A DNA stretch of 62,462 nt from an uncultured Aquimonas sp. (GTDB taxonomy: Bacteria > Pseudomonadota > Gammaproteobacteria > Xanthomonadales > Xanthomonadaceae), in contig NZ_CALART010000105.1 in NCBI RefSeq assembly GCF_937888285.1, positions 1 through 62,462 of the forward strand, read 5' to 3'. Below, piece by piece: positions 21,772-31,779 of the stretch. The notes under the pieces were generated by a model. That model was not told the origin of the DNA. It was given only the letters and a program-made list of their open reading frames with translations, and did not search any database. A program made the translations under genes and the position numbers. Position 1 is the first letter of the stretch, and each line of letters begins with the position of its first letter.

Positions 21772-22194
21772 ATGGCGCTGCCTTCCCCGCTTCTTCGCAA
21801 GCTCCTGCTGGTCCTGTCGTCCTGCGCCCTGCTGCTGGCGGGCTGCGCATCCACCACGCCGCGCGAGCGCGAAGAGGCTGCGCTGGCGCGCTACAGCGCG
21901 CACGCTGGCGAACCGGTTTCCAGTTTCCACCTCCGCCTCATGCGGGAGTGGGTGTCGTTGGGGCGCACCCATCTCGCGGTCTACACCTCGGTCAATGAGG
22001 CCTGGCTGCTGGAGATCGAGCAGCCCTGCCATGGGCTCGATTTCGCGCGAGCCGTGCGGCTGACGTCCACTGGGTCGCGCGTGTATTCGAAGTTCGACAC
22101 GGTGCGCTTCGATCAGCAGATCTGCCGCATCCGCGAGATCCGCAAGGTCGATGTGCGGGCCATGAAGGCCGAGCGCCGGGCCCAGGCAGGCTGA
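21772..22194 (+). CDS. Putative lipoprotein
   Basis: 140 residues. A signal peptide ends in the lipobox LLAGC (Cys25), so the mature protein should be lipid-anchored in the envelope. The mature part contains LGRTHLAVYTSVNEAWLLEI, a Cys in EQPCHGLDFA, and FDQQICRIREIRKVD, resembling the DUF6491 lipoprotein family of Lysobacterales (function unknown). A strong AAGGAGGAG ribosome-binding site precedes the ATG. Confidence 0.85.
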   Translation: MALPSPLLRKLLLVLSSCALLLAGCASTTPREREEAALARYSAHAGEPVSSFHLRLMREWVSLGRTHLAVYTSVNEAWLLEIEQPCHGLDFARAVRLTSTGSRVYSKFDTVRFDQQICRIREIRKVDVRAMKAERRAQAG

Positions 22195-22278
22195 GGCGGC
22201 GGGCGACCCTGCGCTGGCCGAGATTGCTCGGCGCCGTAGCGGCGATAATCGCGGCCTGCCAATTCCCTGGAACTTCCC

Positions 22279-23187
22279 ATGCAGATCCTCGTGCTTGGCG
22301 CCAATGGCCAGGTCGGCTTCGAACTCGTGCGTTCGCTGGCACCGCTGGGTGTACTGCAGGCGACAACGCGCAGCGGTCGCCTGCCTGGCGGCGGCGCCTG
22401 CCACGCTCTGGACATCGCGGAAGCCGATGCCGTCACCGCGCTGATCGAGCGGATCGCGCCGGATGTCGTGGTCAACGCTGCGGCCTACACCGCGGTCGAT
22501 CGGGCAGAAGACGAGCCGGAGATGGCTTTCAGGATCAATGCCGATGCCGTCGCGGCAGCGGCACAGGCCTGTGCCCGACAGCGCGCGCTGTTCGTGCACT
22601 ACTCGACCGACTACGTATTCGGCGGGGAGTCCGACCGGCCGTGGCGGGAAGATGACGCGACCTCGCCGCTCGGCATCTACGGCGCCAGCAAGCGCGCCGG
22701 CGAGTTGGCCGTGCAGGAAGCCGACGGCGGCCATCTGATCCTGCGTACGGCTTGGGTGTACGCCGCGCGCGGGCAGAACTTCCTGCGCACCATGCTGCGC
22801 CTGGGGGCAGAGCGACCGCAGCTGTCCATCGTCGCCGACCAGCGCGGCGCGCCGACGCCGGCGCGCTGGATCGCTGCGGCGACCGCGGCTCTGCTGGCGC
22901 GCATGGATCGCAGCTCGCTGCCGCGCGAGCTGCTGCACCTGAGCGCGGGTGGCGAGTGCAGCTGGCATGGATTCGCCGAGGCGATCTTCGAGGACGCGCG
23001 CGCCGCGGGACTGGCCAGCGCCTTGCCCGACCTGCGCCCGATTCCCACGGCGGAATACCCCACCCGGGCGAAGCGGCCGGCCTATTCACGTCTGGACAAT
23101 GCGCGACTGCTGAGCAGGCATGGGCTGGCCTTGCCGGACTGGCGGATTGGCCTGCAGCAGGTGATCGCCGAACTGGCCGGCACCTGA
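22279..23187 (+). CDS. rfbD: dTDP-4-dehydrorhamnose reductase
   Basis: NADPH-dependent last step of dTDP-L-rhamnose synthesis for surface polysaccharides. The 302 residues are the usual length. Visible: Rossmann motif GANGQVGFEL near residue 7, NAAAYTAVDRAEDE near 71, YSTDYVFGG near 112 and the catalytic YGASKRAGE near 134. It stands alone here, without rfbA, rfbB or rfbC. Confidence 0.93.
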   Translation: MQILVLGANGQVGFELVRSLAPLGVLQATTRSGRLPGGGACHALDIAEADAVTALIERIAPDVVVNAAAYTAVDRAEDEPEMAFRINADAVAAAAQACARQRALFVHYSTDYVFGGESDRPWREDDATSPLGIYGASKRAGELAVQEADGGHLILRTAWVYAARGQNFLRTMLRLGAERPQLSIVADQRGAPTPARWIAAATAALLARMDRSSLPRELLHLSAGGECSWHGFAEAIFEDARAAGLASALPDLRPIPTAEYPTRAKRPAYSRLDNARLLSRHGLALPDWRIGLQQVIAELAGT

Positions 23188-23317
23188 AGTGGCAGCGACC
23201 GTCGGTGTGGGCTGAGCTAGCGCTGGCGGAAACTGCATCCACGGGGTTTGCGGCCGCTCGCGGGCACATGTGCTGAAGGGCCCGGGCTGCGCGGGCTCCG
23301 TCTTCATTTCGCCTGCA

Positions 23318-23346
23318 TTGAGGCGCGCCCGCTCAAAGCGTACAAT
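23318..23346 (+). promoter_or_regulatory. suf operon promoter
   Basis: TTGAGG (23318-23323), a 17-base spacer and TACAAT (23341-23346), a good sigma-70 promoter ending 33 bases before the regulator's ATG. Confidence 0.75.
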
Positions 23347-23366
23347 TTCGGTCCTGTTTGACCGAA
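23347..23366 (+). promoter_or_regulatory. Perfect inverted repeat, likely operator of the suf regulator
   Basis: TTCGGTC-CTGTTT-GACCGAA, 7-bp perfect arms with a 6-base spacer, placed directly after the -10 box and over the expected transcription start. This is where an autorepressing Rrf2-type regulator would bind. Confidence 0.7.
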
Positions 23367-23379
23367 CCGGCTGCCGCGC

Positions 23380-23838
23380 ATGCTCCGCGTCACCAAGCTC
23401 ACCGACTACGCCACCCTCGTGCTGACCGTGATGGCAGCCGACGGCGAGGCCGTGCACAGCGCGGCCGGGCTGGCCGAGAAGGCCGGGCTGGAGCTGCCGA
23501 CGGTGTCCAAACTGCTGAAGCTGCTGGCACAGGCGCAGCTGGTGCAGAGCTTTCGCGGCGCGTCCGGCGGCTACCGACTGGCGCGGCCGGCCGAGGACAT
23601 CCGGCTGATCCACGTGCTGGAGGCCATCGAAGGCCCGCTGGCGGTCACCGAATGCGTGGGCCAGCAGGGCCAGTGCGGCATCGAGCACCGTTGCGGCGTG
23701 CGCGCCAACTGGCGGCGCATCAACGACGTCATCGCCGAGGCCCTGCACGGGGTCAGTCTGGTCGATCTGCTGAAGCCGCCGCCGCGCGGTCCCGTCCGCA
23801 AGACCCAATCCATCCCGCTGGTCATGGCCAGCGAATGA
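23380..23838 (+). CDS. Rrf2-family regulator of the SUF operon
   Basis: 152 residues. An IscR-like winged helix-turn-helix (LTDYATLVLTVMAADGE, then LPTVSKLLKLLAQAQLVQS and GGYRLARPAEDI) is followed by a cluster-binding segment with three Cys (ECVGQQGQCGIEHRCGV, about residues 87-103). Such proteins sense Fe-S status and repress suf. It heads sufBCDSU, 41 bases before sufB. The palindrome upstream suggests autoregulation. Confidence 0.92.
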   Translation: MLRVTKLTDYATLVLTVMAADGEAVHSAAGLAEKAGLELPTVSKLLKLLAQAQLVQSFRGASGGYRLARPAEDIRLIHVLEAIEGPLAVTECVGQQGQCGIEHRCGVRANWRRINDVIAEALHGVSLVDLLKPPPRGPVRKTQSIPLVMASE

Positions 23839-23878
23839 CCGCCTCCCCGGCATCACGATTCACCGCATAGGCAGCCCC

Positions 23879-25314
<1,436 letters not shown>

Positions 25315-25318
<4 letters not shown>

Positions 25319-25701
25319 TCGACTTGATCGTGAGCGTAATTGGGAGCTTGGTTGCCTTGCTGGTGATTGGCGCAGTTAGTTGGCTGAACGGCGTATATCG
25401 AGCCAAGAGTGCAGAATGGCAGGAGAGGCTCAGCCAAGATCCTTCACTTCGACTGCGCACAGCTCTGCGGTGCGTTGTATATCTGGTGATAGGCGCATCG
25501 TTCTTCGTAGTGTCGATCGTCTTCGCTTTCGGCTTCGGGATACTCGACGTCTTGGGAGTTCAGGCTGAGGTTCTAGGCTTGGCCACGCTCGAGTTGATCT
25601 ACTGGACGGGAGCGATCCTCGGGGTCGCCTCAGTGCTTATGTTGGCCGCTGGAATGTTTTCGGCCGCCTCTCTTTCTTCCGTTGCCATTCGTACTCGCTG
25701 A
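25315..25701 (+). CDS. Small membrane protein inserted between sufB and sufC
   Basis: 128 residues from a GTG start that overlaps the sufB stop (GTGA), with AGGAG about 8 bases upstream. Three membrane segments are predicted (about 2-22, 50-78 and 92-120). The second and third are rich in Ile, Val and Phe. Its base composition is clearly less GC-rich than the flanking suf genes. No family is recognised, and I know of no SUF component like it. It may be a recently acquired gene translated with the operon. Confidence 0.7.
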
Positions 25702-25709
25702 GTAGAGTT

Positions 25710-26470
<761 letters not shown>

Positions 26471-26471
<1 letters not shown>

Positions 26472-27763
26472 TGTCGGCCCTGCTTGAGAGCTTCGCCCAG
26501 CGCTGGGCCGAGCTGCCGGAGCCACTGCGCGCGGCCGCGGGACTGGCCGAGACGCGCAAGGCCGCACTGGATGCCCTGCTGGCCGACGGCCTGCCGGCCA
26601 ATCGCGCCGAGCGCTGGCGCTACACCAGCCTGCGTGCCCTGGGCCAGCGCAGCTTCCGCGCTTCCGCCGGCGCCAGCGTCGATGCCGCGCTGATCGCGCG
26701 CATCCCGCGGCCGCGCCTGGTCTTCGTCAATGGCTGGCTGGACACCGCGCTCAGCGATCTCTCCGATCTGCCGGCAGGTCTGTCGGTGCGCGCGCTGGGA
26801 CGCGTGCTGCCGGAAGCGCATGCGCGCGATGTCGTGCATCTGGGGCGTCGCTACAGCGCATCCGATGAGGTCTTCGCCCGCGCCAACGCGGCGCTGGCGG
26901 TCGAGGGCGCCGTGATCGAAGTCGAGGCCGACGCGCAGATCGAGATGCCTCTGCATCTGGTGTCGATCGGCGCGCCCGAATCGGCCGAGGCCGCCTGGCA
27001 TCTGCGTCATCTGATCGATCTCGGTGCCAACGCGCGCCTCACCGTGGTCGAGCATGTGCTGGGCTTCGAGGCACACGCGCATCTCGACAATACCATCGCC
27101 CAGGTGCATCTGAAGCCCGGCGCCGAGCTGAGCCACGCCCGCCTGCAGTCGGCGGGCGAGGGCGCGCAGCTGTTCGCCCGCGTGGACGCCGCGCTGGCCG
27201 CGGGTGCGCTGTACCGCCGCGTCGATCTTGAGCTGGGCGCCACGCTGTCGCGCCTGGAGCTCAATGCCGAGCTGCAGGGCGAAGCCGCGGCCTTTGTCTC
27301 CGGCGGCGCGCAGCTGGTCGATGCCAAGCGCGCGGTCGACGTGCGCCTCGGCGTGGACCACATCGCCCGCGATACCCGCTGCGACCTGCGCTGGCGCGGG
27401 CTGGCTGCGGGCCGCGGCAAGCTCAGCTTCTACGGCGGCATCCGCATCCGCGAAGGCGCGGACGGCACTGATGCCGAGCTGTCGGATCGCAACCTGCTGC
27501 TGTCGGACACCGCCGAGGTCAACACCCAGCCGGTGCTGGTGATCGACGCCGATGAGGTGAAGGCCGCGCACGGTGCGACGGTCGGCCAGCTCGATGCCAC
27601 CGCGCTGTTCTACCTGCGCTCGCGCGGCATTCCGCGCGACGAGGCCCGCGCGCTGCTGACCCGCGCCTTTCTCGTCGAGGCCATCGAGGTCGCCGAGCAG
27701 CCCGCGCTGATCGAAACCCTGAGCGACGCGCTGATCGCGCGCATCGAAGGAGCCGCCCTGTGA
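26471..27763 (+). CDS. sufD: Fe-S cluster assembly protein SufD
   Basis: Partner of SufB in the scaffold. The 430 residues include NRAERWRYTSLRAL near residue 38, LGVDHIARDTRCDLRWRGLA near 293 and the C-terminal VKAAHGATVGQLDATALFYLRSRGI with the conserved His near 363. Overlaps sufC by one base and sufS by 4 bases. Confidence 0.95.
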
Positions 27764-29001
27764 ACGCCCTGCGCCAGCCCACGCAAGACATCGACTGGCT
27801 CGCCCTGCGCGCCGAGTTCCCGGTGCTGGCGCGTGAAGTCCACGGCAAACCGCTGGTCTATCTCGACAACGCCAACACCGGGCAGAAGCCCCGCGCGGTC
27901 ATCGAGGCCATGGACGCCTACTACAGCCGCTACAACGCCAACGTGGCGCGTGCCGTGCACAGCCTGGGTGAGGAGGCGACCGCGGCCTATGAGGGCGCAC
28001 GCGGCAAACTCGCGAAGTTCCTGAACGTTCGCAGCGATGAGCTGGTGTTCACCTCGGGCACCACCCAAGCCATCAACCTCGTCGCCTACAGCTACCTGCT
28101 GCCCAAGCTGCAGGCCGGCGACGTGATCCTCGCCAGCCGCATGGAGCATCACGCCAATCTGGTGCCTTGGCAGCTGATCGCCGAGCGCGCGGGTGCCACG
28201 GTGCAGCCGGTCGAGATCCTGCAGAACGGCGAGCTTGATCTCGTCGACCTTGAAAAGAAGCTTGATGGCCGGGTCAGGCTGCTGGCTGTCACCCACGTCA
28301 GCAACGTGCTCGGCACGGTGACGCCGATCCGCGAGATCTGCGCCATGGCGCGTCGCCACGGCGTGCCGGTGCTGGTCGACGGCTCGCAGGCGGTGCCGCA
28401 CATGGCGGTCGACATCGCCGCGATCGGCTGCGATTTCTATGCCTTCACCGGCCACAAGATGGCCGGCCCCACCGGCACCGGCGCGCTGTGGGCGAAGCGC
28501 GAGCACCTGCAGGCGATGCCGCCCTTCTTCGGCGGCGGCGAGATGATCCGCACGGTCAGCTTCGAGGGCACCACCTTCAACGAGCCGCCGCACAAGTTCG
28601 AGGCCGGCACCCCCAACATTTCGGGCTTCATCGGCCTTGGGGCGGCGGTGGATTTCCTCTCCGGCATCGGCATGCCGGCGATCGCCGCGCGCGAGCAGTA
28701 CCTGCTGGGTGTCGCCACCGAGGCGCTGCGCGCCGTACCCGGCCTGCGCATCTTCGGCGAGGCGCGCGAGAAGGCGGCGGTGATCTCCTTCCTCGTCGAA
28801 GGCGCGCATGCGCATGATCTTGCGACCCTGCTGGATCTTGAAGGCATCGCCGTGCGTTCGGGCCACCACTGCGCGCACCCGCTGATGAGCTTCTTCGGCG
28901 TGCCGGCGACGCTGCGCGCGAGCCTGGCCTTCTTCAACACCGAGGCGGAGATCGAAGCCCTGGTGCGCGGCATCGACAAGGCGCGGCGCCTGTTGGGGTG
29001 A
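27760..29001 (+). CDS. sufS: Cysteine desulfurase SufS
   Basis: PLP enzyme that takes sulfur from cysteine for cluster assembly. The 413 residues show VYLDNANTGQKP near residue 29, FTSGTTQAINLVAY near 97, MEHHANLVPW near 128, the PLP lysine in FTGHKMAGPTGTG near 230, and the persulfide Cys in RSGHHCAHPLM near 369. It is followed by sufU rather than sufE, as expected for a SufS-SufU pair. Confidence 0.96.
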   Translation: MNALRQPTQDIDWLALRAEFPVLAREVHGKPLVYLDNANTGQKPRAVIEAMDAYYSRYNANVARAVHSLGEEATAAYEGARGKLAKFLNVRSDELVFTSGTTQAINLVAYSYLLPKLQAGDVILASRMEHHANLVPWQLIAERAGATVQPVEILQNGELDLVDLEKKLDGRVRLLAVTHVSNVLGTVTPIREICAMARRHGVPVLVDGSQAVPHMAVDIAAIGCDFYAFTGHKMAGPTGTGALWAKREHLQAMPPFFGGGEMIRTVSFEGTTFNEPPHKFEAGTPNISGFIGLGAAVDFLSGIGMPAIAAREQYLLGVATEALRAVPGLRIFGEAREKAAVISFLVEGAHAHDLATLLDLEGIAVRSGHHCAHPLMSFFGVPATLRASLAFFNTEAEIEALVRGIDKARRLLG

Positions 29002-29053
29002 GAGCCGCGCGGGGAGTCCGCTGTGGGTGCGCGCTCTTCGATTTCCGACTCTC

Positions 29054-29090
29054 CATTCCCGATTCCCGATTCCCGATTTCCGATTCCCGG
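29054..29090. repeat. GATTCCC heptamer run
   Basis: Several tandem, slightly degenerate GATTCCC heptamers between sufS and sufU. The same family occurs at 34213-34240, 43838-43860, 48352-48394 and 60928-60964. Confidence 0.7.
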
Positions 29091-29099
29091 CCCTGGCGC

Positions 29100-29549
29100 A
29101 TGTCCAATCCCTACCACTCCGCAGTTCTCGACCACAGCCGCGCCCCGCATCGGCGCGGCGTGCTGGCGCAGCCGACCCACCGCGGCTGTGGCGAGAACGC
29201 GTTGTGTGGCGACAGCCTCAGCGTGCAGCTGCGCGTCGAGGCCGGATGCATCGTCGACTATGCCTTCGAAGCCGAGGCCTGCGCGATCGTGGTCGCTACG
29301 GCCTCGATGCTCGGAGACGCGCTGGTGGGCCATGCGCCGACCCGGCTGGAAGCGATTGAAGCGGATCTGCGGCGCCTGTTGGGCCAGACCCAGCCAGAAC
29401 CTGACGAGGCCCTGGCCGTTCGCCTGGGCGCGCTCGCCGACCTTGCGGAAATGCGTGCGCTGCCGCGCCGCCATCGCTGCGTGACACTGGCGCTCGAAGC
29501 CGTCGGTGCGGCGCTGATCGGGTCCGGTGCGGCGAACCGCACGACGTGA
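29100..29549 (+). CDS. sufU: SufU-like sulfur acceptor / scaffold
   Basis: 149 residues of the IscU/SufU fold. The three conserved Cys are visible: GENALCGDSLSV near residue 38, EACAIVVATASML near 62 and HRCVTLALEAV near 126. SufU accepts persulfide sulfur from SufS. The start at MSNPYHSAVLDH fits the family. The last dozen residues (IGSGAANRTT) and the stop lie inside the first copy of a 232-bp tandem repeat, so the C-terminus was probably rewritten by the repeat. Confidence 0.9.
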   Translation: MSNPYHSAVLDHSRAPHRRGVLAQPTHRGCGENALCGDSLSVQLRVEAGCIVDYAFEAEACAIVVATASMLGDALVGHAPTRLEAIEADLRRLLGQTQPEPDEALAVRLGALADLAEMRALPRRHRCVTLALEAVGAALIGSGAANRTT

Positions 29550-30090
29550 TGCAGGGCGCTGAACACGTCGAGGCTGCGGGGAACCCCTGCGCGTCGCCTG
29601 CATAGGGTGCGCCCGCGGTACACCGTGTCTCGTCGAGTCGCGCGATTGAGCGCCTTCTTGAAGCCGCGCCCAGGCGCTTTCGGTTTCGTTCCCTGCAAGC
29701 CACCACTCGCAGGCGTAGGTGCGCGACACGCGCACCCTACAACGTCTGATCGGGTCCGGTGCGGCGAACCGCACGACGTGATGCAGGGCGCTGAACACGT
29801 CGAGGCTGCGGGGAACCCCTGCGCGTCGCCTGCATAGGGTGCGCCCGCGGTACACCGTGTCTCGTCGAGTCGCGCGATTGAGCGCCTTCTTGAAGCCGCG
29901 CCCAGGCGCTTTCGGTTTCGTTCCCTGCAAGCCACCACTCGCAGGCGTAGGTGCGCGACACGCGCACCCTACAACGTCTGATCGGGTCCGGTGCGGCGAA
30001 CCGCACGACGTGATGCAGGGCACTGAACACCTCGAGGCTGCAGCGAATCGCTGCGCGTCGCCTGCATAGGGTGCGCCTGCGGCGCACCAG
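29515..30090. repeat. 232-bp tandem repeat, about 2.5 copies
   Basis: Units begin at 29515, 29747 and 29979, a constant period of 232. The first two look identical by eye; the third keeps about the first 110 bases and then diverges. Each unit contains GTAGG-type inverted words (TAGGGTGCGC, CGCGCACCCTA) like REP elements. The stretch 29550-30098 has no other content: open frames inside it are repeated by the units and are not genes. Confidence 0.9.
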
Positions 30091-30098
30091 GCCCATGC

Positions 30099-30557
30099 TC
30101 AGGCAGGCCCGTTTCGCCGCCGCTCGATCAGCCCACTTACCAGCCCACTCAAGGCCAGCGTCGCCGCGCCCATCAGCGCCCAGTGCAGGCCGATGTCCGA
30201 GGCCGCGGGCAGCTGCCACTGCAGCGGCTGCAGCAGCTCGGCCAGCACCGGCAGGCCGAACCACAGGGCGAGCAGGCCACCGAGCGTCAGCACGCCGCCG
30301 AGCAGGGCGATCTCGAAGCGATCGCCGGCATCCGCGCGTCGCGCGCGGCGCTGCAGACGTTCGGCGAAGCCGGCGGGCAGGGCAGGGGCGGGCAGCGCGG
30401 CCGCACGCGCCAGTGCCCGGTACAGCGGATCGGGCCTGGCCCCCGAGGCCTCACCGGCGGCGGACCCTCGCGCGGCTTCCTGGCGGCGCCATTCGGCTTC
30501 GATGCGGGGATCGATCGCCGTGCTGCCGGGGGCGGGTGAATCGGATTGGTGGTTCAT
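30099..30557 (-). CDS. Membrane protein downstream of the ECF sigma factor (possible anti-sigma)
   Basis: 152 residues. A soluble N-terminal half (MNHQSDSPAPGSTAIDPRIE) is followed by two membrane segments near residues 85-105 and 120-140 and a basic C-terminus (LIERRRNGPA). It overlaps the sigma gene by 4 bases (ATGA). Small membrane proteins coupled to ECF sigma genes often sequester them. No zinc-binding anti-sigma motif is visible, so this is inferred from context. Confidence 0.7.
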   Translation of the reverse strand: MNHQSDSPAPGSTAIDPRIEAEWRRQEAARGSAAGEASGARPDPLYRALARAAALPAPALPAGFAERLQRRARRADAGDRFEIALLGGVLTLGGLLALWFGLPVLAELLQPLQWQLPAASDIGLHWALMGAATLALSGLVSGLIERRRNGPA

Positions 30558-31126
30558 GCGGGTTCTCCGATCGCTTCCTTCAGCGCCGCACGCAGGCGCA
30601 GGCGGATGCGGAACAGCAGGTTCTTGATCGTGCCCTCGGGCCGCTCGGTGATGCGGGCGATCTCGGAGATGCCCAGCTCCTCGGCATGGTAGAGGCTGAG
30701 CACGGTGCGCTGCAGCGGAGGCAGCGCTTCGATCAGACGCAGCGCGTGCGCATGCAGCTCCGCCTCGGCCAGCTCGCCCTCCACATCGGCCTGGTCGGCG
30801 ATGTGGTCGAGCGGGTCGAAGGCTTCGCCGTCCTCGAACACGCCGCCGCGCTCGATCGGCAGCGACTTGCGCTCCAGATGCCGGCTGCCGAGGCTGAAGG
30901 CGATGCGGCCGATCCAGCTCGACAAGGCGCAGTCGAAGCGGAACTGGTCGAGCTTGCGGAACACGCGCAGGAAGCACTCCTGCGACAGGTCTTCGGCGTC
31001 CTGCGGCGAACGCACCATGCGCAGCAGGATGTGCCAGACCAGGCGCTGGTGCGCCTCGACCAGGCGCGCGAAGGCGCCGGGCCGCTCGCGCAGTACATCG
31101 TCCACCAGGGTGCGGTCATCGCTCAT
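30554..31126 (-). CDS. ECF-type RNA polymerase sigma factor
   Basis: 190 residues. Region 2 (FARLVEAHQRLVWHILLRMV, then DAEDLSQECFLRVFRKLDQF) and region 4 (LPPLQRTVLSLYHAEELGIS, then RPEGTIKNLLFRIRLRLRAA) are clear. This is the RpoE-like class that relies on a cognate anti-sigma. The gene is divergent from the small membrane gene at 31270, a likely target. Confidence 0.93.
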   Translation of the reverse strand: MSDDRTLVDDVLRERPGAFARLVEAHQRLVWHILLRMVRSPQDAEDLSQECFLRVFRKLDQFRFDCALSSWIGRIAFSLGSRHLERKSLPIERGGVFEDGEAFDPLDHIADQADVEGELAEAELHAHALRLIEALPPLQRTVLSLYHAEELGISEIARITERPEGTIKNLLFRIRLRLRAALKEAIGEPA

Positions 31127-31269
31127 GTGGGCATCAGATACACCCTCGGCGTCGCCGGTTGCAGTGCCGGCTGCGAAAAAATCCCATGGGCTCGTGCAAC
31201 CGCTGGCGCGCTCGCCGTCTCTGATCCTCCCAGGCAGGCATGGAGCCTGCCGCGCAAAGGAGAGACACC

Positions 31270-31602
31270 ATGGACTTCACCATCCTGATTCCGATCACCC
31301 TGTTCATCGTGATCGCCTACATCGTCAAGGTCATCCTGGACGGACGCGTGCGGCGCCGGCTGGTTGAATCCAGCGCTTCGGAGTCGCTGGTGCGCTCCCT
31401 GATCGAAGCCGACGAACTCGCGCGCCGCACCGCCGCCTTGAAGTGGGGCATGGTGCTGACCTCGCTGGGCGCAGCCTTCGGCCTGATCGAATGGCTGGAC
31501 CTGCGCGCCGACAGCCCGGGCACCATCGGCCTGCTGTTCGTCGCCGCCGGCGTCGGCATGCTGGGCTACCACCTGCTGGCGCAGCGCGGCCGCGGCGGAT
31601 AA
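31270..31602 (+). CDS. Small membrane protein divergent from the sigma factor
   Basis: 110 residues starting MDFTILIPITLFIVIAYIVK, with three predicted membrane segments (about 3-21, 56-76 and 86-104) and an internal charged stretch VRRRLVESSASESLVRSLIE. It resembles DUF6249-type proteins of Lysobacterales, function unknown. AAGGAGAG precedes the ATG. Its position opposite an ECF sigma gene suggests control by it. Confidence 0.8.
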   Translation: MDFTILIPITLFIVIAYIVKVILDGRVRRRLVESSASESLVRSLIEADELARRTAALKWGMVLTSLGAAFGLIEWLDLRADSPGTIGLLFVAAGVGMLGYHLLAQRGRGG

Positions 31603-31605
31603 GCC

Positions 31606-31746
31606 ATGGACGGCGGCGTCGATTCGCAGGCGCGGATCGAGCAGGGCCTGTCCTCGCTGGTGCTGGGCCTGCTGCTGTGGGGCCCGGTGCCACCGGAGAC
31701 GCTGATTCGCTTCGTCTGGGAATGGCTTCGAGGCGTGGCGTCCTGA
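31606..31746 (+). CDS. Very small ORF following the membrane gene
   Basis: 46 residues starting MDGGVDSQARIEQGLSSLVL, with one hydrophobic helix (SSLVLGLLLWGPV) and a C-terminal LIRFVWEWLRG. It begins 3 bases after the preceding stop, so coupling is plausible. No homolog is recognised; it could be untranslated. Confidence 0.4.
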   Translation: MDGGVDSQARIEQGLSSLVLGLLLWGPVPPETLIRFVWEWLRGVAS

Positions 31747-31779
31747 GCTCGCCGGGGCGCGTTGTCGCCCTCGCTGGGC

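Noticed and set aside
29607..30069. Two 76-residue plus-strand frames that are nearly the same protein
   Set aside because: They are the same stretch of consecutive 232-bp repeat units; duplication of the DNA explains the similarity, and there is no coding signal.
29515..30090. Possible CRISPR-like array
   Set aside because: The whole 232-base unit is repeated, not short repeats with unique spacers, and no cas gene is present.
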